A stretch of 64,000 nt of DNA. Origin: UBA6168 sp041741095 (GTDB lineage: Bacteria > Bacteroidota > Bacteroidia > Chitinophagales > Saprospiraceae). Shown here piece by piece: positions 6,358 through 15,048 of the stretch. Under the pieces are notes generated by a model, which saw only the letters and a list, made by a program, of their open reading frames with translations, was not told the origin of the DNA and searched no databases. The DNA is taken from positions 1-64,000 of the forward strand of contig JBGSKQ010000031.1 in the NCBI GenBank assembly GCA_041741095.1, in the 5' to 3' direction. The position numbers were made by a program, and so were the translations under genes. Position 1 is the stretch's first letter, and every line of letters begins with the position of its first letter.

Positions 6358-8772
6358 ATGAAATCGTACCTATTGTTTTTCTCCATCATAACGGGCCTCT
6401 TCGCTGGTGTTCCATCCTGGTCGCAAAACTGCCACGCCACCCTGTTCGGCACGGTCACGGAGGCCGAGACAGGCGAGCCAGTGCCTTATGCTGAGGTCTT
6501 TTTAGTGCAAACTGGCCAGGGGCAAATCACCGACGAAAAAGGCAAGTTCGTCTTCACGGAACTGTGCGAAAGGGCCTACACCGTCACCTGCGACCACATC
6601 GGCTGTCACCACTTGTCAAAGGAAATCCAGTTGGCCGGCGAGATGAGCCTTGATTTTTCCCTGGCCCACGAAGCGCTCAACCTGGGCGAAGTAGTGGTGC
6701 AGGAAAAAGCCATCGCCCCCACCGCCACACAGACCGAACGGACGCTGTCCAGCGCAGCCCTCGACGCTGCCAAGGGCCAGACGATGGGCGATATGTTGAA
6801 ACTATTGCCCGGCGTGAGCAGCCTCAATACGGGCGGTTCCATTTCCAAACCCGTCATCCGGGGCCTGCACTCCAACCGGGTGCTCATGCTCAACAACGGC
6901 GTGCGGCTGGAAGGGCAACAGTGGGGCTCGGAACATGCGCCGGAAATTGACCCCTATATCGCCGACAAAGTATCGGTGGTCTATGGTGCCAACGGTGTGC
7001 GCTACGGCTCGGACGCCATCGGCGGGGTGGTACTGGTGGAGCCAAAACCATTGCGGCAGCAAAAGGGCCTGGGCGGTGAGGTCAATTTGGCGGGTTTCAG
7101 CAATGGACGCTCTGGCGCAGCCTCTGCCATGCTCGACGGCAAGCTCGGCGGTAAACTGCCACTGGCCGGGCGCTTGCAGGGCACTTTCCGCCGTGGCGGC
7201 AATCTCCGTGCGCCGGATTATTTTTTGGAAAATACGGGAATGCAGGAAATCAACTACTCGGCCAGCCTCGGCCTGCAACGGGAGCGCTGGGAATCGGAAG
7301 TTTTTTTCAGCCAGTTTTTTACAAAAATCGGCATCTTCCGTGGCTCGCACATCGGCAATTTGACCGATCTGGAAAACGCCATCGAACGGGGAAGGCCCCT
7401 TGACGACGGCGATTTCAGCTACGGCCTGAACCGCCCGCTGCAACGGGTGGCCCACTATCTGTTGAAAGTGAAAAACACCCTGCGAACTGGCACTTCCGGC
7501 AAGCTGAGCCTACAATATGCCCGGCAGTTCAATCGGCGGGAAGAGTTCGACGCCCACAAACGTTTTGGCACAATTCCAAGTGGTTTCGACGACCCGGAAA
7601 TGATGTTTGAAATCACTACCCATACGCTGGATTTGGTTTGGGATCACAAAAGCTGGCGACACTTCACGGGCAGCATCGGCGGGCAGTTTTTGGCACAGCG
7701 AAACACCACCGACCGGGGCGGCCTCATTCCCGATTTCGACAGCCAAACGGCAGGTGTTTTTTGGATAGAACGCTGGCGCAAATATCCTTTCCCGCTGGAA
7801 TTCGAGGCGGGACTGCGCTACGACTTCCGCCGCCTCGATGTGGCCAACAGGGGCAGCGAGGTCATTGATAAACAACTGGATTTCAACAACTTGTCGGGCA
7901 CGTTTGGCACTATTTACAAAATGTCGGAACATTTTGACATCCGGCTCAACCTCGGCACGGCCTGGCGTTCGCCCAATGTCAACGAGCTGTTCAGCGACGG
8001 TGTACACCACGGTTCCGCCAGTTACGAAAAAGGCCGGGACGACCTCGTGCCGGAGCGGGCCTACAACACCAGCCTGGCCTTCAGTTTCGACAACCAGCGC
8101 AACCTCTCCGCCTCCCTGTCGCTCTACCAAAACCGGGTGCAGGATTTCATTTACCTGGAGCCGCAGGAGCAGCCCGTGCTGACCATCCGGGGTGCTTTCC
8201 CCAGCTTCGCCTACCAACAAACGGACGCCCGCCTGACCGGGCTGGACTGGGGCGCTGAGTGGTCGCCGTTGGCATGGTTGGCTATCACTTCCAGTGGTTC
8301 CATTCTCCGTGCCAGGGACCGCAGGAGCGACGACTGGCTGGTGCTGATGCCCGCCGACCGTTTCCGGCATGGCCTGCGCTTTATGTTGGGTAAAAACAAA
8401 AAAGCGGAAAACGCCCCCTTCGTCGGGGCTGCCATGCAAAATGTACTGCGTCAAAGTCGTGTGCCAGCAGGCGTGGACTATGCGCCGCCGCCCGCTGGCT
8501 ATACCCTTTTCGATTTGGAAGCGGGAGTGGGTTTTGCCTTAAAAGAAAAGCCTTCAGTCCCCAGTCTTCAGTCTTCAGTCCGCAGTTGGCAGTCCGCTCC
8601 CGATTGCTATCGGGATCAGTCTTCAGTTGGCAGTCCGCAGTCTTCAGTCCAACTGACCTTGAGTGTCCAAAACCTTTTCAACACCGCCTACCGTGACTAC
8701 CTGAACCGCTTGCGCTATTTCAGCGACGAGGCCGGGAGGAACGTGGCGCTGCGTTTGAAACTTAATTTTTAA
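6358..8772 (+). CDS. TonB-dependent outer-membrane receptor
   Basis: With the ATG at 6358 the protein has 804 residues and a signal peptide (MKSYLLFFSIITGLFAG...SQ). An N-terminal carboxypeptidase-like regulatory domain (about 25-105, FGTVTEAETGEPVPYAEV) precedes the plug (about 120-230: LKLLPGVSSL, PVIRGLHSNRVLMLNNG, VSVVYGANGVRYGSDAIGG), then a 22-strand barrel ending with the aromatic VALRLKLNF. It imports a bound nutrient using TonB energy. The substrate is not certain; the His-rich neighbour upstream and the DHDH lipoprotein downstream suggest a metal or metal chelate. Just before the last strands there is an oddity: residues of low complexity (SVPSLQSSVRSWQSAP...) encoded by about 99 bp of an intergenic repeat inserted in frame (8552-8650). 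The longer frame from 6298 starts in spacer sequence. Confidence 0.92.
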   Translation: MKSYLLFFSIITGLFAGVPSWSQNCHATLFGTVTEAETGEPVPYAEVFLVQTGQGQITDEKGKFVFTELCERAYTVTCDHIGCHHLSKEIQLAGEMSLDFSLAHEALNLGEVVVQEKAIAPTATQTERTLSSAALDAAKGQTMGDMLKLLPGVSSLNTGGSISKPVIRGLHSNRVLMLNNGVRLEGQQWGSEHAPEIDPYIADKVSVVYGANGVRYGSDAIGGVVLVEPKPLRQQKGLGGEVNLAGFSNGRSGAASAMLDGKLGGKLPLAGRLQGTFRRGGNLRAPDYFLENTGMQEINYSASLGLQRERWESEVFFSQFFTKIGIFRGSHIGNLTDLENAIERGRPLDDGDFSYGLNRPLQRVAHYLLKVKNTLRTGTSGKLSLQYARQFNRREEFDAHKRFGTIPSGFDDPEMMFEITTHTLDLVWDHKSWRHFTGSIGGQFLAQRNTTDRGGLIPDFDSQTAGVFWIERWRKYPFPLEFEAGLRYDFRRLDVANRGSEVIDKQLDFNNLSGTFGTIYKMSEHFDIRLNLGTAWRSPNVNELFSDGVHHGSASYEKGRDDLVPERAYNTSLAFSFDNQRNLSASLSLYQNRVQDFIYLEPQEQPVLTIRGAFPSFAYQQTDARLTGLDWGAEWSPLAWLAITSSGSILRARDRRSDDWLVLMPADRFRHGLRFMLGKNKKAENAPFVGAAMQNVLRQSRVPAGVDYAPPPAGYTLFDLEAGVGFALKEKPSVPSLQSSVRSWQSAPDCYRDQSSVGSPQSSVQLTLSVQNLFNTAYRDYLNRLRYFSDEAGRNVALRLKLNF
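8552..8650. repeat. Dispersed repeat inserted in frame inside the TonB receptor
   Basis: About 99 bp (33 codons) made of repeated CTTCAGTC and GGCAGTCCGC words with a perfect small palindrome TCCCGATTGCTATCGGGA at 8598-8615. This kind of sequence is normally found between genes. Here it sits within the receptor and keeps the frame open up to the last barrel strands (LTLSVQNLFNTAYRDYL). Confidence 0.8.
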
Positions 8773-8773
8773 T

Positions 8774-8836
8774 GGTTAAATGGCTGGATGGTTGGATGGT
8801 TTCACCTCAGCCATATAACCATCCAGCCATTTAGCC
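8774..8836. repeat. Inverted repeat between receptor and lipoprotein genes
   Basis: Arms 8774-8799 and 8811-8836 share the word AAATGGCTGGATGGTT and pair with few mismatches, leaving an 11-nt loop. It could act as a processing or attenuation hairpin between two co-oriented genes; there is no T-run, so it is not a classic terminator. Confidence 0.75.
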
Positions 8837-8887
8837 ATCCAACCCTGTCTGCCGTCAAGCAGGCATTTAACAATCAATCTTTTAACA

Positions 8888-9433
8888 ATGAAAAACTTAA
8901 AATTTCTCTTCGCATTTTTTGCCTTGAATGCTCTTCTTTTTGCTGCCTGTGATAAAGACGACGACGGGCATGATCACAATGAGCAGGAACTTATCACCAC
9001 GGTGAAATTAACCTTTACCGAGGTGGGTGGCAGTTCCTCTGAGTTTACTGTAAAAGACCTCGACGGCGATGGAGGAAACCCGCCCGTTGCGGATGAGATT
9101 AAGCTGAAAGCGAACACTGCCTACACCATCGGCGTTGCATTTCTCGATGAGAGCGAGGCCGACCATACGCACGACCTGACCACAGAGGTCGAGGAGGAAT
9201 CTGCGGCCCACTTAGTTTGCTTCTCGGCCACGGGTAGCATGGCTACACCTACCATCGGAGATGTGGACAGCAACGGCAAACCGCTTGGCTTGGAAAGCGC
9301 CCTGACCACCAGCAATGCCGGAACAGGCACCTTACAAGTTTCACTGAAACACGAGCCGGACAAAGATGCCGCCACCCCCTGCAGCACAGGCGAAACGGAT
9401 GTGGAGGTGACCTTTGATGTGACGATTGAGTAG
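8888..9433 (+). CDS. Lipoprotein with Asp/His-rich N-terminus, receptor partner
   Basis: A 181-residue lipoprotein: signal MKNLKFLFAFFALNALLFAAC with lipidated Cys21, then an acidic metal-like motif DKDDDGHDHNEQ, followed by a beta-rich domain (ITTVKLTFTEVGG..., DLDGDGGNPP, LKANTAYTIGVAFLDESE, VEVTFDVTIE). Lipoproteins of this pattern are often encoded directly after a TonB receptor in Bacteroidota, and here the gene follows the receptor by 115 bp on the same strand. A surface or periplasmic metal-binding partner is a reasonable inference. The DLDGDG stretch resembles a calcium loop. No catalytic residues are apparent. Confidence 0.8.
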   Translation: MKNLKFLFAFFALNALLFAACDKDDDGHDHNEQELITTVKLTFTEVGGSSSEFTVKDLDGDGGNPPVADEIKLKANTAYTIGVAFLDESEADHTHDLTTEVEEESAAHLVCFSATGSMATPTIGDVDSNGKPLGLESALTTSNAGTGTLQVSLKHEPDKDAATPCSTGETDVEVTFDVTIE

Positions 9434-9553
9434 AAAAATGCTCACTACTCCATTAACCTGGCGAGGTGTGCCACTCCAACCACTTCTATATCCTGTTGCA
9501 AGGGGTAGGGGTTTTTCACCGGAGCAACGACGAAGTGTTAGTGTTGGCTTGTA

Positions 9554-9648
9554 CCGGTAGCACAGCCTTCAGGCTGTCCTGTTCGTCGCCCTTCAGGGCG
9601 GCGGCGTAAACGCCACCGAACAGGACAGCCTGAAGGCTATGCTACCGG
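9554..9648. repeat. Long inverted repeat (32-bp arms)
   Basis: Arms 9554-9585 and 9617-9648 (CCGGTAGCACAGCCTTCAGG... and complement) match with a single mismatch. The loop contains a second small hairpin (CGCCCTTCAGGGCGGCGGCG). It lies between the lipoprotein gene and the flavoprotein gene and ends 29 bp before the latter's start. Confidence 0.85.
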
Positions 9649-9677
9649 CCAAATGCCAAAATTTAAATCCAAAAAAT

Positions 9678-10580
9678 ATGACAAAACAATTTGAAGTCCT
9701 CATCATCGGCGGCAGTTACGCTGGGCTTTCGGCGGCAATGGCGTTGGGCCGTTCGCTGCGGCAGGTACTGGTCATTGACAGCGGGAAACCCTGCAATCGC
9801 TTCACCCCACATGCTCATAATTTCATCACCCACGACGGTCAGGTTCCGGCGCAAATCGCAAAGCAAGCACGTCAGCAAGTGGAGCGGTATAATACCGTGT
9901 TTTTTCACGAAGGATTGGCGGTGGAAGGTAGGAAAACGGAGGCGGGTTTCGAGGTGGAAACTGAAGCTGGCGAAGTATTTTTTGCCAAAAAACTCATCTT
10001 CGCAACGGGCTTGCGGGATGTGCTGCCCGACATTCCTGGCCTGTCCGATTGTTGGGGAAAAACCGCCCTGCATTGCCCCTATTGTCACGGCTACGAAGTG
10101 CGAAAACAGCCCACCGCCATTCTCGGAAACGGCGACTACGGCTATGATTTTTCCAAACTCATCAGCCACTGGACGGCTGATTTGACGTTGCTCACGAATG
10201 GTCCTTCCACGCTTGACGAGGCACGTGCGGAGAAGCTGAACAAGCATGGCATCCGCCTAGTGGAAACGGAAATTGACCACTTAAAACAGGTAGATGGGCA
10301 ACTGCAAGCCATCGTTTTCAAGGATAATACAAGCCTGCCAATGAATGCGATGTACCTGCACCCCGATCCTGTACAGCAATGCAGTATTCCCCAACAACTG
10401 GGCTGTGAAATGACGGAATTGGGCTTGCTGAAAGTGGACATGATGCAGAAAACCACCGTGCCCGGCGTATTTGCCTGTGGCGACAATTCTTCTCCCCGAT
10501 TCCTCTCAGCCGCCGTTGCGACGGGAGGGATGGCTGGGGCCGTGGTGAACAAGGTGTTGGTGGAGGAGGTGTTTGAGTAG
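9678..10580 (+). CDS. Thioredoxin-reductase-like FAD/NAD(P) oxidoreductase
   Basis: The start at ATG 9678 gives 300 residues (MTKQFEVLIIGG). The longer frame begins inside the inverted repeat. Features are an N-terminal FAD-binding Rossmann motif (G11-G-S-Y-A-G16), ATG near residue 110, a redox-active disulfide CPYC (Cys133, Cys136) in HCPYCHGYE, an internal NAD(P)-binding segment (AILGNGDYGYDF) and the C-terminal FAD motif FACGDNSSP. The size and CPYC motif are those of low-molecular-weight thioredoxin-reductase-like proteins. The second nucleotide motif deviates from GxGxxG/A, so cofactor preference is uncertain. No thioredoxin gene is adjacent, so the partner is unknown. Confidence 0.92.
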   Translation: MTKQFEVLIIGGSYAGLSAAMALGRSLRQVLVIDSGKPCNRFTPHAHNFITHDGQVPAQIAKQARQQVERYNTVFFHEGLAVEGRKTEAGFEVETEAGEVFFAKKLIFATGLRDVLPDIPGLSDCWGKTALHCPYCHGYEVRKQPTAILGNGDYGYDFSKLISHWTADLTLLTNGPSTLDEARAEKLNKHGIRLVETEIDHLKQVDGQLQAIVFKDNTSLPMNAMYLHPDPVQQCSIPQQLGCEMTELGLLKVDMMQKTTVPGVFACGDNSSPRFLSAAVATGGMAGAVVNKVLVEEVFE

Positions 10581-10585
10581 CAGGC

Positions 10586-10798
10586 TCAGGGTTGATTGGA
10601 ATTTGCCCGTTTTCCCCAATCCTCCCCCCTCAATTCAAAAACAAAGCAATCGCTTTCATCCTCACCCAATCGTTTCTGCTCGACGAACTTGAAGCCCAAG
10701 CGCTCATAAAATCGGTGGGCACGGTCGTTGGTAGCCAAATCGGCGATGATGGCGGGGCGTAGCTGGATGCTTGAATTAAGCATAAGTTGTTGACTCAT
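10586..10798 (-). pseudogene. GNAT acetyltransferase remnant with internal deletion
   Basis: The 70-residue frame joins an N-terminal GNAT-like beta strand (SIQLRPAIIADLA) directly to a typical GNAT C-terminal end (TNDRAHRFYERLGFKFVEQ). The acetyl-CoA-binding pyrophosphate loop (Q/RxxGxG/A) and about 90-100 residues between these parts are missing. It therefore cannot be a working acetyltransferase and is best read as a gene with an internal in-frame deletion. It lies between the flavoprotein gene and the surface-protein locus. Confidence 0.65.
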
Positions 10799-10804
10799 AA
10801 GTAA

Positions 10805-12247
10805 TTAATCGCATACACAATTCGCATCCGACAAACTCACCGCCGACAGCGTCACCGTTCCTTGCGGGGTCCCGGCAGGAGGGCAAACCACCAAAGCACC
10901 CGTATTGGCATTGAACGTCTGGGTCTGTTGCCCGCTCACCGATGTGGTATAGGTTAAATCGAAAGGTGCCGTACCGCTGAAATCAACTGTAAAAGATAGG
11001 CAGTCCCCTGCACATACCTCAGGGTTGCCCGATGAAAAACTGACCGACGGCAAGGGGGATGTGCCCAAGGTTTGTGAAGCCGTGCCCGTGCAGCCGCCGA
11101 TGTCCGTTACGGTGACGTTGTAGGTGCCCGGTGTGTTCACGGTGATGCTGTTGGTCGTTTCCCCGCCCGACCATTGGTAGCTTGCGAAATTCCCCACGGC
11201 AGTGAGAGTGGTCGTGGCATTTGGGCAGATGTTGCTGGGGCCGATGATGCTGGTATTGGCTGGGATGCCGGGACTGACCACCTCGCTGTCCGTGCCGGTG
11301 CAGCCGTTGGCGTCGGTGACGGTGACGGTGTAAATGCCTGGTGCAGATACCGTTACGGCCTGGCCTGCCTGCCCGTTCGACCAATCGTAGGAGGCATAAC
11401 TGCCACCGGCAATCAATTCAAGCGAGCTGCCCGGACAGATGGTGCCACCGCCAGTGATGGTCGGCGGGTCAAAAGGCGCTGGGTCAACAGTGATGGAAGC
11501 TGTGGCAGAGCAGCCCCCGGCAGCGGTGGCCGTGATGCTGTAGGTGCCGGGCGAGGAGATAGTGGTACTGCTGCCAGAGCCGCCGTTTGACCAAGTGTAG
11601 GACTGGTAATTACTGGGGTCGGCAGTCAAGGTTGCCGTTTGGCCCGTGCAAAGCGAGGTGGGGCCGTTGATGTTGACCGTCCCACCACTCACCGTGATGG
11701 TGCCACTTGCCAAGTTAGGGTTAATAAAGGCTGTGCACCCTTGTGAGTTGGTCACGGAAACAATGGTATAGGTGGTCGTTTGTGTAGGGCATAGCAGCAC
11801 AGTAAAGAAATTACCTTGGCCGCCAGGTGACACGATGGTTTCTGTGCCGCCTGTGCTAAGACTCAATATTGCGGTGAAAGGGCCAGTGTTCTGACCATTT
11901 GTTACAAGGATGTTGGCTTGGGCGCATTGCCCTGCACAAATGTTTGGGTCAACAACGCCTATGCCAGTCGTGAAGCCGAGTACGCTGGCACCACCGATAG
12001 CTGTGCTGCCATTGCCGCACGTCACCGTGACGGTATAAACGCTGGGTGTAGAAATCACGGCAGAGGCCGTATTGTCGCCGTTCGACCAGGCGTAGGACGC
12101 ATAACTGCCTTGGGCAGTGAGCGTCACTGTGGTGTTGTCACACAAAATCTGGTTGCCAGTTACTATCGGCTGTGGGCACTGGGCTTGTACCTGCCCTGCG
12201 GCAAACAATGCCATGAATAGCGTTAGGAGGTTGACAAAATTTTTCAT
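10805..12247 (-). CDS. Secreted Ig-like repeat protein with shared C-terminal Cys module (paralog 4)
   Basis: The start at 12247 gives a signal peptide (MKNFVNLLTLFMALFAAGQVQAQ). The mature protein (480 residues in total) consists of an Ig-like domain of the 'C..tTVTLTA.GSYASYAWSNG...YTVTVT' type, one divergent domain with CAGQC, three more Ig-like domains of the same type, and a terminal ~82-residue module ending SDANCVCD. The Ig-like units match those of the giant adhesin encoded upstream. There is no recognisable T9SS sorting domain; the protein ends one beta strand short of a complete Ig-like unit. It is the last gene of a five-gene same-strand surface locus. An adhesive or matrix role is inferred. 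Confidence 0.85.
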   Translation of the reverse strand: MKNFVNLLTLFMALFAAGQVQAQCPQPIVTGNQILCDNTTVTLTAQGSYASYAWSNGDNTASAVISTPSVYTVTVTCGNGSTAIGGASVLGFTTGIGVVDPNICAGQCAQANILVTNGQNTGPFTAILSLSTGGTETIVSPGGQGNFFTVLLCPTQTTTYTIVSVTNSQGCTAFINPNLASGTITVSGGTVNINGPTSLCTGQTATLTADPSNYQSYTWSNGGSGSSTTISSPGTYSITATAAGGCSATASITVDPAPFDPPTITGGGTICPGSSLELIAGGSYASYDWSNGQAGQAVTVSAPGIYTVTVTDANGCTGTDSEVVSPGIPANTSIIGPSNICPNATTTLTAVGNFASYQWSGGETTNSITVNTPGTYNVTVTDIGGCTGTASQTLGTSPLPSVSFSSGNPEVCAGDCLSFTVDFSGTAPFDLTYTTSVSGQQTQTFNANTGALVVCPPAGTPQGTVTLSAVSLSDANCVCD

Positions 12248-12322
12248 GTCGAATGTATGTTTTGGCATAACGCCGCTATGAAATGGTAACTTTAGTTCCT
12301 GTTATTTTTGAAAAACCATTCT

Positions 12323-13648
12323 TCACTCGCACACACAATTCGCATCCGTCAAACCCACAGCCGCCAGCGTCACCTGCCCCGGTGGCGTACCTGCGGGCGG
12401 GCATATTTCCAATGTCCCTGCATTGGTGGTGAAAGCTTGCACTTGCGGCGACCCGCTCCCGGCGGTGTAGGTCAGGCTGAAGGGCGGCGTCCCTGTGAGC
12501 GTTACATCGAAGGTCAGGCAATCCCCCGCACAGATCTCCGGATTGGCTGCCGAAAAATTAACCGTTGGTGTCGCCACCCATTGCACAGGAGCGAAAAAAC
12601 CTACATCGCTACAGCCCGCTGACCAATCAGGATTACCCGGCGAACCCGGAGCAGCCACGGGAGCCACAAAATAAATTTGGTTCAAAACCATAGTTGCCGC
12701 ATCAAAAATGAAAGATGGATTGGCTGAAATTTGAATAATCCCATTCGGCAAAGCCGACGTTGAATCTGCCATCAAAACAAAAGAAAGTGCCGAACTCGGC
12801 GTCAAAATTTCGTCGCCGAGGTGTGTGAGCGTGATATTTTGATTTTGACAGGCAGTAAAGAGGTTGAAATTTTGGAAATTTCCAGCAAAATTTTGACAGC
12901 AGTTGATTTCAAAATTGGGTGGCGCAGCGAGGTCGCCTCCTCCCATCCCTGCACAAAAAACAGTGGCAACCCCCGTAATCATATCCACTTGATAAAGTGC
13001 CGATTCGCCTGTCGCAGCGTTAAAACCTAACATAAGAACCGTCTCGACCCCATTATAAATGACGGAAATACCGCCTACCAAACCCGTCAAACTGGGAAAA
13101 GTATGCACCACTGTCGCACCGCCGGGGTTGCCAATGGGTATTTGCATCATCACAGAAAGCCCATTGTAGTCGGACAACAAACCATACAATTGGCCTTGAT
13201 AAAAAAACAAATCGCCTTGAAATGCAAAACCAGCAGGCAACTCCCCGAGCACCGTGTAAGTACCGGAAATTGGGTTGACAGCAATTAAAGTCCCGTTCGG
13301 CGAGCCGTTCAAGGGTGCTGCGGTGTAGATCAAGCCATTTGCTGCATAGACCATGCTAATCGGCAAAAAATCGGTTGGCAGCACGGCCACCAGATTCGTG
13401 TTGCCCGTTGCGGCGTCAATTTTCACAATGCCAGCCAGATCCATGAAATAGACATTTCCGGCGGGGTCGGCTGCCATCGTGTAAGGGTCCACAAATTGGT
13501 TATTCAAAGGCGTGCCGCTCACTTCGCAAGCACATATATCAACGGGGTATGCCCCATCGCCATATTCGATGTACACCTGTGCGCCAAGTTTTGAAACTTG
13601 GGTTGTGCAAAAGCAAATTGCCAAAATCCCCCAATAGGTCTTTTTCAT
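12323..13648 (-). CDS. Secreted beta-propeller-like protein with shared C-terminal Cys module (paralog 3)
   Basis: The start at 13648 gives signal peptide MKKTYWGILAICFCTTQVSKLGAQ. The central part (about 40-255) has repeated short blades such as AGNVYFMDLAGIVKID, NGLIYTAAPLNG, GTLIAVNPISGTYTVLGELP and GQLYGLLSDYNG, typical of NHL/SMP-30-like beta-propellers. A Cys-rich linker (EINCCQNF...ACQNQ) and a beta domain lead to the ~82-residue terminal module shared with its three neighbours (VNFSAANPEICAGDCLTFDV ... TDANCVCE). The spacing to the upstream paralog is only 19 bp, so the genes are probably co-transcribed. The ligand or partner of the propeller is unknown. Confidence 0.85.
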   Translation of the reverse strand: MKKTYWGILAICFCTTQVSKLGAQVYIEYGDGAYPVDICACEVSGTPLNNQFVDPYTMAADPAGNVYFMDLAGIVKIDAATGNTNLVAVLPTDFLPISMVYAANGLIYTAAPLNGSPNGTLIAVNPISGTYTVLGELPAGFAFQGDLFFYQGQLYGLLSDYNGLSVMMQIPIGNPGGATVVHTFPSLTGLVGGISVIYNGVETVLMLGFNAATGESALYQVDMITGVATVFCAGMGGGDLAAPPNFEINCCQNFAGNFQNFNLFTACQNQNITLTHLGDEILTPSSALSFVLMADSTSALPNGIIQISANPSFIFDAATMVLNQIYFVAPVAAPGSPGNPDWSAGCSDVGFFAPVQWVATPTVNFSAANPEICAGDCLTFDVTLTGTPPFSLTYTAGSGSPQVQAFTTNAGTLEICPPAGTPPGQVTLAAVGLTDANCVCE

Positions 13649-13667
13649 TTTTAGAAAAATTTGAAAT

Positions 13668-14981
13668 TTACTCGCACACACAATTCGCATCCGTCAAGCT
13701 CACCGCTTCAAGCGTCACCGGCCCCGGCGGTGTCCCGGCTGGTGGACAGACTTCCAGCGTACCCGAATTAGCGCTAAAGATTTGCGTCTGAGTTGGCCCG
13801 CCACCTGCGGTATAGGTCAGGCTGAAAGGCGGCGTCCCTGTGAACGTTACATCGAAGGTCAGGCAATCCCCCGCACAGACCTCCGGATTGGCCACCGCAA
13901 AACTGACCGTTGGCTGAGGTAGCCATTCGACCTCTAATGTATCGGTGGAGAAATCTAAGCAGGGGTCGTTTAGGTCAACATTTCCATTCAAATTATTGCC
14001 AGCAATAGCTAATCCGAAATAGTTTATATTTACCTCCAGTGGTGGGCCAAATGTAAAACTCGGTATGTTGGATATGGCCACAATGCTGCCTAAAGGGTCA
14101 TTCTCATCGGTGTACAAAATATATTGCAGCAAATCGTCCGGCTCAAGGTTCGTCAGGATAGCCGCAGAAAACTCGGCAACCTGGGGAAGACATATTTGGC
14201 CCGGATAGTCGGGAAGTATCCCCGCATCGGTGGCGCAAGGGCAAGAAATCGGGAAAGTATAATCGTTGGGCGTGTCGCCACCACCAATAACGAACGGTAT
14301 ATTACCACAAGCAACTTCCCAAGTTTGCGTATTAACGTCGTATTCCCAGACTTCCGACGGCGGCGTGGTGTCGTACACAAACCAAATTAATTTCGGACAA
14401 GTGGGATGATTGATGGAAGCCCCCCCAGCAAAAGGGAAGGGCATATTCGTAATAATCGTCGAGGCCGCTGGGTCAGCCAGATTGACATCAACCAATTTCC
14501 AACCTTGCGGCGTATTCATCGCACCGTAATAAATACCGTTGAGATACACCAATTCACCAGTGGAAGCCCAGCCAGCAGGAAACTGACCCATATTTTGCAC
14601 TACGCCAGTGGTCGGGTTTATTTTGAAAATGCCATTCGTTATGGCATACAAAAAACCATCTTCACCCCATTCCAATCCATTTGATGCAATATTAGGCAAA
14701 GTTGCGACGGGCGTAATCGTACCAGATATAGGGTCAACCGATTCGATTTGGATGGCAGAGTGGATTATATAAATCAAACCATTTGGGGCATTACACATAT
14801 CCAATGTGCCTGCGGGTACATTAACCAGCGGGGTAGTAGCACAAGTCTCCAAATCTATCTCTACGATTTGTCCTGCCTGAGAAGTAAAAGTGCTGGCATA
14901 AACTACTTGCGCTTCAATTTCTGAAAGCTGTGAAAACCATAAGAAAATAAGAAAAAAGAAAGGTCTCATTAGTTGATTCAT
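13668..14981 (-). CDS. Secreted beta-propeller-like protein with 'GNNLNGNVDL' and shared C-terminal modules (paralog 2)
   Basis: A 437-residue exported protein (signal MNQLMRPFFFLIFLWFSQLSEIEAQ). Residues about 27-230 form propeller-like blades (GQIVEIDLETC, NGLIYIIHSAIQIESVDP, GFLYAITNGIFKINPTTG, WEYDVNTQTWEVACG). Next comes a domain with the Saprospiria-typical elements CATDAG, LEPDDLLQYILYT and AGNNLNGNVDLNDPCL (about 250-355), then the shared terminal module ending TDANCVCE. The middle domain is almost the same as that of paralog 1 at 15049-16200, while the N-terminal part resembles paralog 3. This shows mosaic domain shuffling inside the array. No T9SS C-terminal domain is visible, so the export route beyond the inner membrane is unclear. 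Confidence 0.85.
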   Translation of the reverse strand: MNQLMRPFFFLIFLWFSQLSEIEAQVVYASTFTSQAGQIVEIDLETCATTPLVNVPAGTLDMCNAPNGLIYIIHSAIQIESVDPISGTITPVATLPNIASNGLEWGEDGFLYAITNGIFKINPTTGVVQNMGQFPAGWASTGELVYLNGIYYGAMNTPQGWKLVDVNLADPAASTIITNMPFPFAGGASINHPTCPKLIWFVYDTTPPSEVWEYDVNTQTWEVACGNIPFVIGGGDTPNDYTFPISCPCATDAGILPDYPGQICLPQVAEFSAAILTNLEPDDLLQYILYTDENDPLGSIVAISNIPSFTFGPPLEVNINYFGLAIAGNNLNGNVDLNDPCLDFSTDTLEVEWLPQPTVSFAVANPEVCAGDCLTFDVTFTGTPPFSLTYTAGGGPTQTQIFSANSGTLEVCPPAGTPPGPVTLEAVSLTDANCVCE

Positions 14982-15048
14982 AAAAAGTTAAAAAATAGAA
15001 AATGCCAAACATGAAAAAAGTGCTTTTGTGTATTTTTCAAGTGATTGT

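Noticed and set aside
7510..8454. 314-codon minus-strand frame inside the TonB receptor
   Set aside because: Antisense shadow of a well-supported receptor.
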